A stretch of 6,332 nt of DNA from an uncultured Candidatus Saccharibacteria bacterium (GTDB lineage Bacteria; Patescibacteriota; Saccharimonadia; CAILAD01; GCA-016700035), in the NCBI GenBank assembly GCA_937996675.1, contig CALKUN010000054.1, forward strand, positions 1 to 6,332. The letters run 5' to 3'. This document shows positions 1 through 5,541 of this stretch, piece after piece; the stretch's first letter is position 1, and every line of letters begins with the position of its first letter. The notes under the pieces were generated by a model that had not been told where the DNA came from, did not search any database, and saw nothing but the letters and a program-made list of their open reading frames with translations. The position numbers and the translations under genes were made by a program.

Positions 1-1049
1 AGCAGCTCACAGAGCTGCAAAAGCTGAAGCACAGTCTAGGCGAGCGTGAACAAGAGTTGGCTTATATTGAGCGCGAGTGGAAAGAGCTCTGGAGTGATGT
101 GCCAAACCGACTGGCTGAAGATACGCCAGATGGTGGGGAAGAAGCCAATCGAGCCGAGTACGTTGGTCTCGAGCCGCGCAAGATGGATTTTCCTATTAAG
201 GACCACATGGAGCTCAATGAGACACTTGGGTTTGTGGATTTTGAGTCTGGTACCCGCACGTCCGGTAGTCGTTTCTATATATTGAAGAGCCGCGGCGCCC
301 GATTGTGGCAGGCTTGTGTTGGCTTAATCTCCCGGCTGGCTGCCGAAGAAGGTTTTGAGCTTACCATGGTGCCACATATGGTATCTGATAGAGTAGCGGC
401 AGGCACGGGCTATCTGCCGCGTGGCGAAGAGCGCCAGATCTATCGCGTTGAAGGGGAGGATCTTAATCTTATTGCGACATCTGAGCTGCCGCTGACAGGT
501 ATGCATATGGATCAGGTGATTGATCTTGCGCAGCCCCAGCTCTATGCTGGTCTCTCAAGTTGCTATCGTATGGAAGCCGGCACGTACGGTAAGTTTGCCA
601 AGGGCCTCTACCGGGTACATCAGTTTGAGAAGCTGGAACTCTACGCTTATACCCAGCCAGAACAGAGTGAGGCGATGCTGAAAAAAATCCTGGCATTGGA
701 AGAGAAGATTTGCCAGACGCTCGAGATCCCCTACCGTATCCTTCGGATTGCAGCAGGAGACATGTCGGCACCAGCTTATCAAAAGTATGATCTTGAATAC
801 TGGAGTCCATCAGATGAGACATGGCGCGAACTCACTAGCTGCAGTAACTGCACTGACTACCAAGCGCGTCGCCTCAATATCAGGTATCGCGCTGCCGATG
901 GGAGTCTGCAGAACCCACATACTCTGAACGGAACGGCGATTACGAGCACGCGAACCCTCATTGCTCTGATCGAAAACTTCCAGACCGCTGACGGCAACGT
1001 ACGGCTACCAGCTGCACTACAACCATTTTATGGAGGAGAAACCCTATGA
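1..1049 (+). CDS. serS: Seryl-tRNA synthetase, 5'-truncated by window edge
   Basis: This class II synthetase charges tRNA-Ser with serine in the cytoplasm. The frame is open from base 3, giving about 348 residues against roughly 420-430 for the family, so some 70-80 N-terminal residues lie outside the window. The first visible 35 or so residues are charged and helical (QKLKHSLGEREQELAYIERE) and match the second helix of the tRNA-binding coiled-coil arm. The catalytic core follows. The serine-site TSE triad is at bases 477-485. Motif 2 (CYRMEAGTYG) has its Arg codon at 567-569 and Glu codon at 573-575. LTSCSNCTDYQARR is the usual pre-motif-3 block, and motif 3 (TLNGTAITSTRT) has its Arg codon at 951-953. 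The motif 3 wording NxTxxxxTRT is closer to eukaryote-like SerRS than to E. coli NGSGLAVGRT. A TTG at 57 is internal, not a start. The stop overlaps the next ATG by four bases, suggesting translational coupling. Confidence 0.97.
   Translation, partial: QLTELQKLKHSLGEREQELAYIEREWKELWSDVPNRLAEDTPDGGEEANRAEYVGLEPRKMDFPIKDHMELNETLGFVDFESGTRTSGSRFYILKSRGARLWQACVGLISRLAAEEGFELTMVPHMVSDRVAAGTGYLPRGEERQIYRVEGEDLNLIATSELPLTGMHMDQVIDLAQPQLYAGLSSCYRMEAGTYGKFAKGLYRVHQFEKLELYAYTQPEQSEAMLKKILALEEKICQTLEIPYRILRIAAGDMSAPAYQKYDLEYWSPSDETWRELTSCSNCTDYQARRLNIRYRAADGSLQNPHTLNGTAITSTRTLIALIENFQTADGNVRLPAALQPFYGGETL
1032..1038 (+). promoter_or_regulatory. Strong Shine-Dalgarno for hpf inside the end of serS
   Basis: GGAGGAG lies seven bases before the ATG at 1046 and within the last serS codons. 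With the ATGA overlap at 1046-1049 it fixes the hpf start. It indicates that ribosomes ending serS can reinitiate on hpf. Confidence 0.8.
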
Positions 1050-1411
1050 TTACATTACATATCTCGGCCCGAAAATGTGAAGTAAATGATGAGCTCGAAA
1101 GCTACATGGAGCGGAAGCTAGGCAAGCTAGACAAGTACTTTCCCCGCCAGCACCAGCCGACTGGGATGGTGATTGAACTGACGCGAGACGAGTCAGTTGG
1201 ACCAGACAAGCGCTACCATATCTCGGTAAATATTGCGGCTCCACAGCATCCCATGTATGCCGAGACAGCTACCATGAATCCACACAGTGCAGTCGATATT
1301 ATTGAAGCCAAGCTCAAAGAACAGATCCGTAAGTACAAGGAAAAGCATACGCCACGCCGACTTTCACTCAAGCGCATGGCGCCTATTACGACCGCTGACG
1401 AAGAAGCATAA
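1046..1411 (+). CDS. hpf: Short hibernation-promoting factor / RaiA-type ribosome-associated inhibitor
   Basis: The 121-residue protein fits the HPF/YfiA (RaiA) family, which binds the small ribosomal subunit where mRNA and tRNA sit and silences or protects idle ribosomes. It begins with the family's first strand (MITLHISARKCEVNDELESY). A basic helix (RKLGKLDKYF, residues 23-32) follows, then two strands (GMVIELTRDES and KRYHISVNIAAP). The signature last helix is NPHSAVDIIEAKLKEQIRKY, residues 78-97, where the family usually has a DxYAAID-like start. It has only the short N-terminal domain plus a basic tail of about 20 residues. The C-terminal dimerisation domain of long HPF is absent, so 100S dimers would need a partner or not form. 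It overlaps serS by four bases and probably shares its transcript. No convincing terminator follows. Confidence 0.92.
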   Translation: MITLHISARKCEVNDELESYMERKLGKLDKYFPRQHQPTGMVIELTRDESVGPDKRYHISVNIAAPQHPMYAETATMNPHSAVDIIEAKLKEQIRKYKEKHTPRRLSLKRMAPITTADEEA

Positions 1412-1432
1412 GTTTCCGCTTCGCAGCGATTA

Positions 1433-1461
1433 TTGACACTGACAGTACTTTGCTGTATAGT
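1433..1461 (+). promoter_or_regulatory. Sigma-70-type promoter for the double-CxxC gene
   Basis: TTGACA (1433-1438, perfect -35) is followed after exactly 17 bases by TATAGT (1456-1461, a good -10). Transcription would start near 1468, giving a leader of about 50 bases before the ATG at 1519. This is the best-formed -35/-10 pair in the window. It separates the serS-hpf unit from the next gene. Not tested experimentally. Confidence 0.75.
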
Positions 1462-1518
1462 TCATCGGTTTGCCTTCGTACCGCTGGGGTTCGATGACAA
1501 GAAGGAAAGGAGCAAACC

Positions 1519-1872
1519 ATGAGCGAAGCAGAGCCTGCTTTGAACGACCGGGGCGTGTTCCATCTCGAGGAACGTTGCGAGGGCTGTAATGGTCAGCAAC
1601 ACTTCGAGGCCGGAGCTGTCACTCAGATCCTACGACAGGGCTATCTAGTCAATGTCGTACTCACCTGTTCGACCTGCCATCTTCTGACGAGGATGCAGCC
1701 TGAAGCGCTGATGCGCAAATTGACCGCCGCTGGGCGGAATGCACAGGACTTGGCCGGAACAGAGGGATACTCGGTCCTCTCGAAAGGGGCTTGGCTTGTG
1801 AATACCGCCAGCATGGCGGCTTCACCGGCTGACGAAAGCGTCTTCTCATGCTATGAGGAGGCACCGGCCTGA
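1519..1872 (+). CDS. Small orphan protein with two CxxC motifs (zinc-ribbon-like)
   Basis: I do not recognise this 117-residue protein. What can be seen is CEGC at residues 20-23 and CSTC at 50-53, the latter followed by His54, with 26 residues between the pairs. The segment between them (AVTQILRQGYLVNVVLTC) is strand-like, as in a zinc ribbon with two knuckles. Four cysteines could hold one zinc ion. A second part, residues about 60-117, has one short helix (PEALMRKLTAAG) and no catalytic pattern I can name. There is no signal peptide or membrane segment, so it should be cytoplasmic. The start is supported by AAAGGAG (1506-1512), six bases upstream, and by its own promoter. A GC-rich hairpin follows the stop, so it appears to be a one-gene unit between hpf and secA. 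A nucleic-acid or ribosome role is possible from the zinc-ribbon look but is a guess. Confidence 0.8.
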   Translation: MSEAEPALNDRGVFHLEERCEGCNGQQHFEAGAVTQILRQGYLVNVVLTCSTCHLLTRMQPEALMRKLTAAGRNAQDLAGTEGYSVLSKGAWLVNTASMAASPADESVFSCYEEAPA

Positions 1873-1886
1873 ACGAGCTCACAACT

Positions 1887-1919
1887 GGAGTCTCCGGGAC
1901 ATGAAGCCCCGGGGGCTCC
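1887..1919 (+). terminator. GC-rich hairpin, probable intrinsic terminator
   Basis: Bases 1887-1898 (GGAGTCTCCGGG) can pair over 12 positions with 1908-1919 (CCCGGGGGCTCC), with two G-U pairs and a nine-base loop. The hairpin lies 15 bases after the stop of the double-CxxC gene. The following bases (GCCCTCTTAC) give only a poor U-tract, so termination may be partial and some transcripts may run into secA. Confidence 0.6.
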
Positions 1920-1928
1920 GCCCTCTTA

Positions 1929-1957
1929 CTGAACTGACAGGCTATATCTGGTATAAT
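1929..1957 (+). promoter_or_regulatory. secA promoter with extended -10
   Basis: TATAAT (1952-1957) is a perfect -10, and TG at 1949-1950 makes it an extended -10 (TGGTATAAT). A weak -35, CTGAAC (1929-1934), sits at 17-base spacing. The -10 ends only 11 bases before the secA ATG, so the predicted transcript has a leader of a few bases or none. Confidence 0.7.
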
Positions 1958-1961
1958 CTGG
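1943..1961 (+). repeat. Near-perfect tandem repeat over the secA -10 box
   Basis: TATATCTGG (1943-1951) is followed directly by TATAATCTGG (1952-1961). The copies differ by one inserted A. The second copy supplies TATAAT, and the first supplies the TGG of the extended -10. It could be a duplicated protein-binding site or chance. Confidence 0.6.
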
Positions 1962-1968
1962 GGATACT

Positions 1969-4602
1969 ATGAGCGCATTTTTCTCAAAACTAATCGGTGA
2001 TCCAAATGCACGCGAGGTGAAAAAATCTCGAGTGCGGGTTGATCGTATTAATGCGCTCGAAGATGAAGTCCGTAAGCTGACCGATAAGCAGCTCGCCGCT
2101 GAGACTGATACCTTTAAGGCTCAGCTGGCAGACGGGAAGTCACTCGACAGTATTCTGGAGCGTGCTTTTGCGGTCGCTCGTGAAGCGAGTAAACGAATAC
2201 TCAAGATGCGTCAATTCGATGTCCAGCTGATTGGTGGAATTGTCTTACATGATGGGAAGATCGCCGAGATGCGGACGGGTGAAGGTAAGACGCTTGTAGC
2301 TGTGGCTCCACTCTATCTAAACGCTCTGGCTGGCAAGGGCGCTCACCTTGTTACGGTCAACGACTATTTGGCTCGTCTCCACGCTGGCTGGATGGGTCGG
2401 GTATATCACTTCCTCGGGCTGACAACGGGAGTCATCATGCACGATGCTTCATTCGTATACGATCCAGATTATACTGATCCAGAGCACGGTGATGAGCGTC
2501 TCAAGCATCTCCGACCAGTTACCCGCAAGGAAGCTTACGCTGCCGACATCACGTACGGGACTAATAATGAATTTGGTTTTGACTATTTGCGAGACAACAT
2601 GGTGCAGCATATCGACAACATGGTGCAGCGTGAGCTGAGCTATGCCATTGTTGACGAAGTTGACTCAATCCTCATCGATGAAGCTCGTACGCCACTGATT
2701 ATTTCTCAGCCTCATGCTAAGCCAACTGACCGGTATTACGCTTTTGCGCGTATTGCTGCCAACCTGAAGCGTGACACCGACTACACGGTTGACGAGAAGC
2801 AACGAGCAGTGAGCCTGACCGATGAAGGCATCCAGGCTATCGAAAAAGCTCTCGGTGTCGAGAATGTCTACGAAGCTGGCATGATCGAAGAAGTTCATCA
2901 CATTGAAGCTGCCCTGAAGGCCGAAGCAGTCTTCCGCAAGGATAAGGACTATGTCGTTGCCTCAGATGGCGAGATAGTTATTGTGGATGAATTTACCGGC
3001 CGCATGCTCCCGGGGCGACGATACAGCGAGGGTCTTCATCAGGCGATTGAGGCCAAGGAGGGTGTACAGATTCAGCAGGAGAGCCAGACTCTGGCAACGG
3101 TGTCTTTTCAGAATCTCTTCCGTCTCTACGACAAACTAGCCGGAATGACTGGAACAGCCGTTACTGAAGCAGAAGAGTTTGGGAAGATTTATAAGCTTGA
3201 TGTCACCACTATTCCAACCCATCAGCCAATGATTCGAAAGGATCTCCCGGATCGTATTTATAAGACCGAACAACTGAAGTTTGAAGCTGTGGTAGCCGAA
3301 GTAGCAGCCCGTCACGAACTCGGACAGCCAGTCCTGCTCGGTACTGTCTCGATTGAAAAGAATGAACGATTGAGCAAGATGCTCACCAAAGCTGGTGTGG
3401 CTCATCGCCTGCTTAATGCCAAGAATAACGAAGCCGAGGCTGAGATCGTGTCTGGTGCCGGTCAAAAGGGCGCCGTTACGTTGGCGACCAACATTGCTGG
3501 TCGCGGTACTGACATTATGCTCGGTGAAGGCATGGGTGATCTAGGTGGATTGCACGTTATCGGCACAGAGCGGCATGAATCACGTCGAATTGATAACCAG
3601 CTGCGAGGACGAGCTGGACGACAGGGCGATCCTGGATCGAGTCAGTTCTACGTTTCGCTTGATGACGACCTGATGCGTATCTTTGGTTCAGAACGTATCG
3701 GCAGTATGATGGAGGCCCTCAAGCTCCCAGACGACACGCCGATCGAGAATAAGATGGTATCCAAGAGCCTCGAGTCAGCTCAGAAGAAAGTCGAAGGACA
3801 TAACTTTGATATTCGTAAACACTTGGTAGATTACGATGATGTTATGAATCAGCACCGTGAAATCATGTATGCTCGCCGCCGCTTGGTTCTCAAGAAAGAT
3901 TCACTAAAAGATGATCTTATTCCTCTCTTTGAGGCTGAGTTCCATGCCCTCATTGAAGGCGCGACTGATACACAAACTGAGATTCTCGACCTCGAACAGC
4001 TTGAAGTGGGCGTCCGCGATGTTATTCCGCTCGAGAGAAACTGGGCTAGCAAACAAGAATCACGCGATACAGAAGAGCTTGTGAAGCAGTTTATGAAAGA
4101 AGTTGAGGAATTGTATCGCCAGCGCTACATGGAGTTTAATGACGAAGGCGTGATGGTCATAGAGCGATTGGTCTCACTCAAGACGATTGATTCGCTCTGG
4201 CTGGAGCATCTCGAGACGATGGAGCACCTGAGAGATGGTATCGGTTTGCGGGGGTATGCTCAGCGCGATCCACTCGTCGAGTACAAGCAGGAGGCTTTTC
4301 GACTGTTTAGCTCACTCCAGCGCAAAGTCGACTCCGAAATAGTACATACACTCTTCAAGGTTCGTGTAGAATTGACTCAAGATCCGTCTGCAGCACCGCC
4401 GCCAATCGAGACCGAAATTACCACTGCAGCCGCAACAGCTGTAGGCATTGGTAGCGACGAGACGGGCAAGACGGTGACAGAAGCTCAAGTGAAAGCCGCC
4501 GTAAAGGCATCTGAACGTGGCGCACATGCAGCCGGTCCAATCCGTCGATCTGCAGCGAAGCCGACTCAGAAGAAGAAAGCCAAGAAAAAGAAACGAAGGT
4601 AG
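1969..4602 (+). CDS. secA: Protein translocase ATPase SecA, CPR-type with lysine-rich tail
   Basis: SecA is the ATP-driven motor that pushes unfolded preproteins through SecYEG. This 877-residue protein is complete. It has the Q motif (MRQFDVQL, 80-87), Walker A (TGEGKT, 103-108), and Walker B DEVDS (229-233) followed by IDEARTPLIIS. The preprotein cross-linking domain is about 247-372. In the second nucleotide-binding domain are NIAGRGTD (508-515) and motif VI, QLRGRAGRQGDPG (544-556). The helical scaffold/wing starts near 595, and the two-helix finger region (DSLWLEHLETMEHLRDGIGL) is near 741-760. Compared with E. coli there are about 21 extra residues in the first domain (around 156-185, DYTDPEHGDERLKHLR). 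The E. coli VAR subdomain is missing. The C-terminal zinc motif is also missing, replaced from about 805 by an Ala/Thr-rich linker and a basic end (residues 868-877). The start matches family N-termini. The Shine-Dalgarno is weak (GGGG at 1960-1963) and the leader very short. Confidence 0.98.
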   Translation: MSAFFSKLIGDPNAREVKKSRVRVDRINALEDEVRKLTDKQLAAETDTFKAQLADGKSLDSILERAFAVAREASKRILKMRQFDVQLIGGIVLHDGKIAEMRTGEGKTLVAVAPLYLNALAGKGAHLVTVNDYLARLHAGWMGRVYHFLGLTTGVIMHDASFVYDPDYTDPEHGDERLKHLRPVTRKEAYAADITYGTNNEFGFDYLRDNMVQHIDNMVQRELSYAIVDEVDSILIDEARTPLIISQPHAKPTDRYYAFARIAANLKRDTDYTVDEKQRAVSLTDEGIQAIEKALGVENVYEAGMIEEVHHIEAALKAEAVFRKDKDYVVASDGEIVIVDEFTGRMLPGRRYSEGLHQAIEAKEGVQIQQESQTLATVSFQNLFRLYDKLAGMTGTAVTEAEEFGKIYKLDVTTIPTHQPMIRKDLPDRIYKTEQLKFEAVVAEVAARHELGQPVLLGTVSIEKNERLSKMLTKAGVAHRLLNAKNNEAEAEIVSGAGQKGAVTLATNIAGRGTDIMLGEGMGDLGGLHVIGTERHESRRIDNQLRGRAGRQGDPGSSQFYVSLDDDLMRIFGSERIGSMMEALKLPDDTPIENKMVSKSLESAQKKVEGHNFDIRKHLVDYDDVMNQHREIMYARRRLVLKKDSLKDDLIPLFEAEFHALIEGATDTQTEILDLEQLEVGVRDVIPLERNWASKQESRDTEELVKQFMKEVEELYRQRYMEFNDEGVMVIERLVSLKTIDSLWLEHLETMEHLRDGIGLRGYAQRDPLVEYKQEAFRLFSSLQRKVDSEIVHTLFKVRVELTQDPSAAPPPIETEITTAAATAVGIGSDETGKTVTEAQVKAAVKASERGAHAAGPIRRSAAKPTQKKKAKKKKRR
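2593..2629 (+). repeat. Exact 16-base direct repeat inside secA, 21-base period
   Basis: GACAACATGGTGCAGC occurs at 2593-2608 and again at 2614-2629, in frame and seven codons apart. It encodes DNMVQ-H (209-214) and DNMVQ-R (216-221), just before Walker B. SecA proteins commonly have a DNM and an MVQR at these two places with similar spacing, so this need not be an insertion. Confidence 0.9.
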
Positions 4603-4605
4603 AGT

Positions 4606-5097
4606 ATGCAACCTATTACTGAAGAGCAGAAAATACAAATAGGCATTGGGATGACCGTACTCGCCGTCATTGCAGCGGGGTACTTCCTCTTCATAGCGCC
4701 ACGGGCCGATCACCCCGGGCGCTCGAAGGCTACCACCACCCCGGCTATAACCGCCACACCTAAACCACAAGGAGCAACAGAGATGAAGATAGAAGACACA
4801 GTCGTAGGTACCGGAGACGCCGTAAAGAATGGCGACACCGTATCAGTTCATTACACGGGCACATTAGTTGACGGTAAGAAGTTTGACAGCTCACTGGACC
4901 GAAATGAACCATTTAGCTTCGTCGTGGGCGGCGGACAAGTGATTCAGGGCTGGGAAGAAGGCCTCGTAGGAATGCAGGTCGGTGGTAAGCGTAAACTCAC
5001 GATTCCAGCCGAAAAGGGCTACGGAGCTCGTGGTGCAGGCACAATCCCACCCAACGCTACTCTGATTTTTGATATCGAACTGCTCAAGATCAACTAG
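4606..5097 (+). CDS. Membrane-anchored FKBP-type peptidyl-prolyl cis-trans isomerase
   Basis: The 163-residue protein has a short N-terminus and one hydrophobic segment (about 12-31, IGIGMTVLAVIAAGYFLFIA). A Pro/Thr/Ala-rich linker (32-59) leads to a single FKBP domain (60-163). FKBPs speed cis-trans rotation before proline and help proteins fold. Every FKBP12 active-site residue I can align is present: Tyr83 (HYTG), Phe93-Asp94 (KFDSS), Phe103, Val112-Ile113, Trp116 (GGGQVIQGWEEG), Tyr139 (KGYGARG) and Phe155. There is no lipobox cysteine and no clean cleavage site, so it is most likely an uncleaved anchor. It starts three bases after the secA stop, with GAAGG (4595-4599) six bases upstream, and so is likely co-transcribed with secA. 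This fits a foldase for exported proteins, but flanking charges leave the orientation uncertain. An internal start may yield a soluble form. No obvious terminator follows. Confidence 0.95.
   Translation: MQPITEEQKIQIGIGMTVLAVIAAGYFLFIAPRADHPGRSKATTTPAITATPKPQGATEMKIEDTVVGTGDAVKNGDTVSVHYTGTLVDGKKFDSSLDRNEPFSFVVGGGQVIQGWEEGLVGMQVGGKRKLTIPAEKGYGARGAGTIPPNATLIFDIELLKIN
4769..4785 (+). promoter_or_regulatory. Internal Shine-Dalgarno and ATG in the FKBP gene
   Basis: AAGGAG (4769-4774) lies eight bases before an in-frame ATG (4783-4785, Met60). Met60 is the first residue of the FKBP fold, after the anchor and linker. The site is stronger than the one at 4606 and could produce a soluble 104-residue isomerase. 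It could also be the only true start in some annotations, but the upstream anchor and the secA coupling favour 4606 as a real start. Confidence 0.55.
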
Positions 5098-5103
5098 ATC
5101 GAG

Positions 5104-5137
5104 CATAAGTACTTTCCTCATTGAAACCATAAGTGCT
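5104..5137 (+). repeat. Direct repeat upstream of the 5170 gene
   Basis: CATAAGTACT (5104-5113) and CATAAGTGCT (5128-5137) match at nine of ten positions, 24 bases apart, in the short gap between the FKBP gene and the next gene. The second copy runs into the -10 box. It may be a pair of regulator sites or chance. Confidence 0.5.
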
Positions 5138-5142
5138 ATATT
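5121..5142 (+). promoter_or_regulatory. Probable promoter of the 5170 gene (extended -10)
   Basis: TGCTATATT (5134-5142) is an extended -10 box. TTGAAA at 5121-5126 looks like a -35 but sits only 10 bases from it, so the -35 assignment is poor. A start near 5149 would give a leader of about 20 bases, which still includes the GAAGGG ribosome binding site at 5158-5163. Confidence 0.5.
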
Positions 5143-5157
5143 AGTGGTAATCACTAA
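5141..5157 (+). repeat. Perfect inverted repeat at the predicted transcription start
   Basis: TTAGTG (5141-5146) and CACTAA (5152-5157) are perfect complements around a five-base spacer. The repeat covers the end of the -10 box and the predicted transcription start, a usual place for a repressor operator. A six-base arm is short enough to arise by chance. Confidence 0.5.
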
Positions 5158-5169
5158 GAAGGGCGCAAC

Positions 5170-5526
5170 ATGGATACAGCTACACCTCAGCCGACCGAAT
5201 CAGCACAACCAACTGACGGCGAGACAAATCCCTTGGAAGTATTCGCTGAAAACTTACTTGTCGAGAGAGGGGTTCTCGAGCTTGATTCTGAAGTAGTAGA
5301 AGGTATGAAAGCTGAACTGATGGAGCGTCTCGAGCTGCTATCCACTCAGGCCATGCTCAATGGTCTCAGCGATGAAGATCTAGCAGCCTTTGAGAAACTC
5401 GTTGATGCTGGCGCAACGCCAGCCGAGCTGCAAGTGTTTGCTCAGGCAAAAGTGCCTGACATGGCTCAACGTATGAGCGAAGCACTACATCGTTTCCGTC
5501 TGACCTATCTAGGAACAGCGGCTTAA
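5170..5526 (+). CDS. Small helical protein, resembles DUF5663
   Basis: The 118-residue protein has an unstructured Thr/Pro/Gln-rich start (1-20) and then three or four helices. The segments are NPLEVFAENLLVERGVLEL (20-38), VVEGMKAELMERLELLSTQA (42-61), LSDEDLAAFEKLVDAG (66-81) and PAELQVFAQAKVPDMAQRMSEAL. From memory, the layout of a hydrophobic N-terminal helix, a charged middle helix, then LSxEDLxxFExL followed by a last helix resembles small CPR proteins assigned to DUF5663. I cannot check this. There are no cysteines, no membrane segment, no signal peptide and no catalytic pattern. The start has GAAGGG (5158-5163) six bases upstream and a promoter-like region before it. The next gene begins 15 bases after its stop, so the two are probably made together. 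Its biochemical role is unknown. Confidence 0.85.
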   Translation: MDTATPQPTESAQPTDGETNPLEVFAENLLVERGVLELDSEVVEGMKAELMERLELLSTQAMLNGLSDEDLAAFEKLVDAGATPAELQVFAQAKVPDMAQRMSEALHRFRLTYLGTAA

Positions 5527-5541
5527 GCCAGCGGATACAAT

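Noticed and set aside
57..59. TTG as the start of the seryl-tRNA synthetase
   Set aside because: The same frame continues upstream to the window edge with typical coiled-coil arm sequence, so this TTG is an internal Leu codon.
1399..1428. Possible terminator after hpf
   Set aside because: Only four- or five-base stems form (CGAAG/CTTCG, GAAGC/GCTTC, CGCT/AGCG). They compete with one another and are not followed by a T-run.
1462..1497. Inverted repeat TCATCG/CGATGA in the leader of the double-CxxC gene
   Set aside because: The six-base stem has a loop of 24 bases, and its left arm would be mostly upstream of the predicted transcription start, so it is unlikely to fold in the RNA.
4723..4751. 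Promoter-like TATAAC (4746-4751) before the internal FKBP start
   Set aside because: The hexamer 17 bases upstream (TCGAAG) is a poor -35, and the region is better explained as the coding linker. Only the Shine-Dalgarno is kept.
4312..4770. 152-codon frame on the minus strand
   Set aside because: It lies opposite the end of secA and the start of the FKBP gene, both firmly identified. It has an odd Cys/Arg-rich composition and no ribosome site I could support.
5108..5118. AGTACTTTCCT, similar to AGTACTTTGCT at 1444-1454
   Set aside because: The two copies sit at different distances from their -10 boxes (29 and 12 bases), so a shared promoter element is not supported.
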